NCBI GenBank assembly: GCA_943370285.1
Contig: CALRQJ020000002.1
Coordinates: 1-64,000, forward strand
DNA from: CALRQJ02 sp943370285
GTDB taxonomy: Bacteria > Bacteroidota > Bacteroidia > Chitinophagales > Chitinophagaceae
DNA length: 64,000 nt
Direction: 5' to 3'
Both the position numbers and the translations under genes were made by a program. Shown here in pieces: positions 63,646-64,000 of this stretch (position 1 is its first letter; the number at the start of each line of letters is the position of its first letter). The notes below the pieces were generated by a model. The model was not told where the DNA came from and ran no database searches. It was given only the letters and a program-made list of their open reading frames with translations.

Positions 63646-64000
63646 CTATTTTTTTATCGCCGTGAAAATGTAATAATCCCAAATTTTGCCAAGGGTTCTA
63701 GCAATATTATAAGAACCATAGGCATTCATAAATTCAGTTTTGGTAATACCGCCACACTTATAATATAGCCATCCCGGTATCAACCAAAAATACAATTTGC
63801 GTAATAGCTTTTTAAAGGAAGGCATTACTTTATCATTCACCTTCAAAAATTGTACTTGTTCAAAACCATAATCTTTTGAAGCAGCGCTAAAAGAAGCTTC
63901 ATCACAAATGCTATTAATAGCCCAACCATTAAATCCGTTCAATAATAATTCAGCATGTTCTTTTTTACTGAGTTGCTGTTTAATCTGAAAATAATCAGCA
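63646..64000 (-). CDS. SAM-dependent methyltransferase, C-terminal part
   Basis: The frame is open to the window edge (about 117 residues seen), so the start and the SAM-binding domain lie beyond 64000. The C-terminal pattern fits class I methyltransferases of the Methyltransf_11 type: LLLNGFNGWAINSICDEASF, SAASKDYGFEQVQFLKV, MPSFKKLLRKLYFWLIPGWL, and the ending ARTLGKIWDYYIFTAIKK. This last segment matches the usual WxYxxFxxxK close. Substrate unknown. It is convergent with the DUF2490 gene, 14 bases apart. Confidence 0.68.
   Translation of the reverse strand, partial: ADYFQIKQQLSKKEHAELLLNGFNGWAINSICDEASFSAASKDYGFEQVQFLKVNDKVMPSFKKLLRKLYFWLIPGWLYYKCGGITKTEFMNAYGSYNIARTLGKIWDYYIFTAIKK

Overview
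The window comes from a low-GC member of the Bacteroidota, most likely the Chitinophagales. Supporting signs are: promoter boxes of the TTTG-N19-21-TAnnTTTG type (clearest upstream of tRNA-Val and of the gene at 57842), tRNAs without an encoded CCA, SusC/OMP-type TonB-dependent receptors with a CarboxypepD_reg-like N-terminus, a UpxY-type NusG paralogue, DUF2490, and a PafA-like phosphatase. No genus is claimed.

Region 1 (1-9 kb) is mostly housekeeping: the 3' end of rsmG, a small outer-membrane-like protein, the N-degron pair clpS-aat, tRNA-Val with a strong terminator, a small membrane protein, a large outer-membrane receptor, a DUF445 protein, tRNA-His and a Prc/Tsp-type protease. A 100-nt structured inverted repeat follows the protease.

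Region 2 (9.1-45.1 kb) is one long, almost entirely plus-strand surface-polysaccharide locus. It opens with a Wza-like lipoprotein, a Wzc-like tyrosine autokinase with a Gly-Tyr tail and a UpxY antiterminator set among RNA hairpins. It then holds an FkbM methyltransferase, the Wzm/Wzt ABC transporter and a six-gene module that looks like synthesis of a CMP-activated nonulosonate or octulosonate sugar (SAF-less NeuB-like synthase, zinc-ribbon methyltransferase, NeuA-like cytidylyltransferase, Gfo/Idh oxidoreductase, SDR, KdsC-like phosphatase). A transferase/modification block follows: an unusual GT-B protein, an acetyltransferase, five GT4 and two GT2 enzymes, two AsnB-like amidotransferases, an O-antigen ligase/polymerase-like membrane protein, a GNAT enzyme, a CapK/PaaK-like adenylating enzyme, a DegT aminotransferase and the initiating phosphoglycosyltransferase. 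The locus closes with a FlaA1/CapD-type 4,6-dehydratase and a PHP-type tyrosine phosphatase that probably antagonises the Wzc-like kinase. It is peppered with REP-like inverted repeats and carries a broken GxxExxY gene.

Region 3 (45.1-64 kb) is mixed metabolism and surface genes: GDSL lipoprotein, NADP isocitrate dehydrogenase, membrane protein, PafA-like phosphatase, aspartokinase, proline dehydrogenase, Tgt without the usual zinc cysteines, lipoyl E2 acyltransferase, three unrecognised genes, a cysteine-less peroxiredoxin-like protein behind an operator-rich promoter, a sterol-desaturase-family protein, an odd tRNA-Cys, a TonB-dependent receptor interrupted by one amber codon, a DUF2490 protein, and the 3' part of a methyltransferase that runs off the window.

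My main candidate for something not well described is the CMP-sugar module with a SAF-less synthase, placed beside an export set that mixes Wzm/Wzt with Wza/Wzc and a Wzy/WaaL-like protein. No CRISPR array, prophage or transposase is visible.
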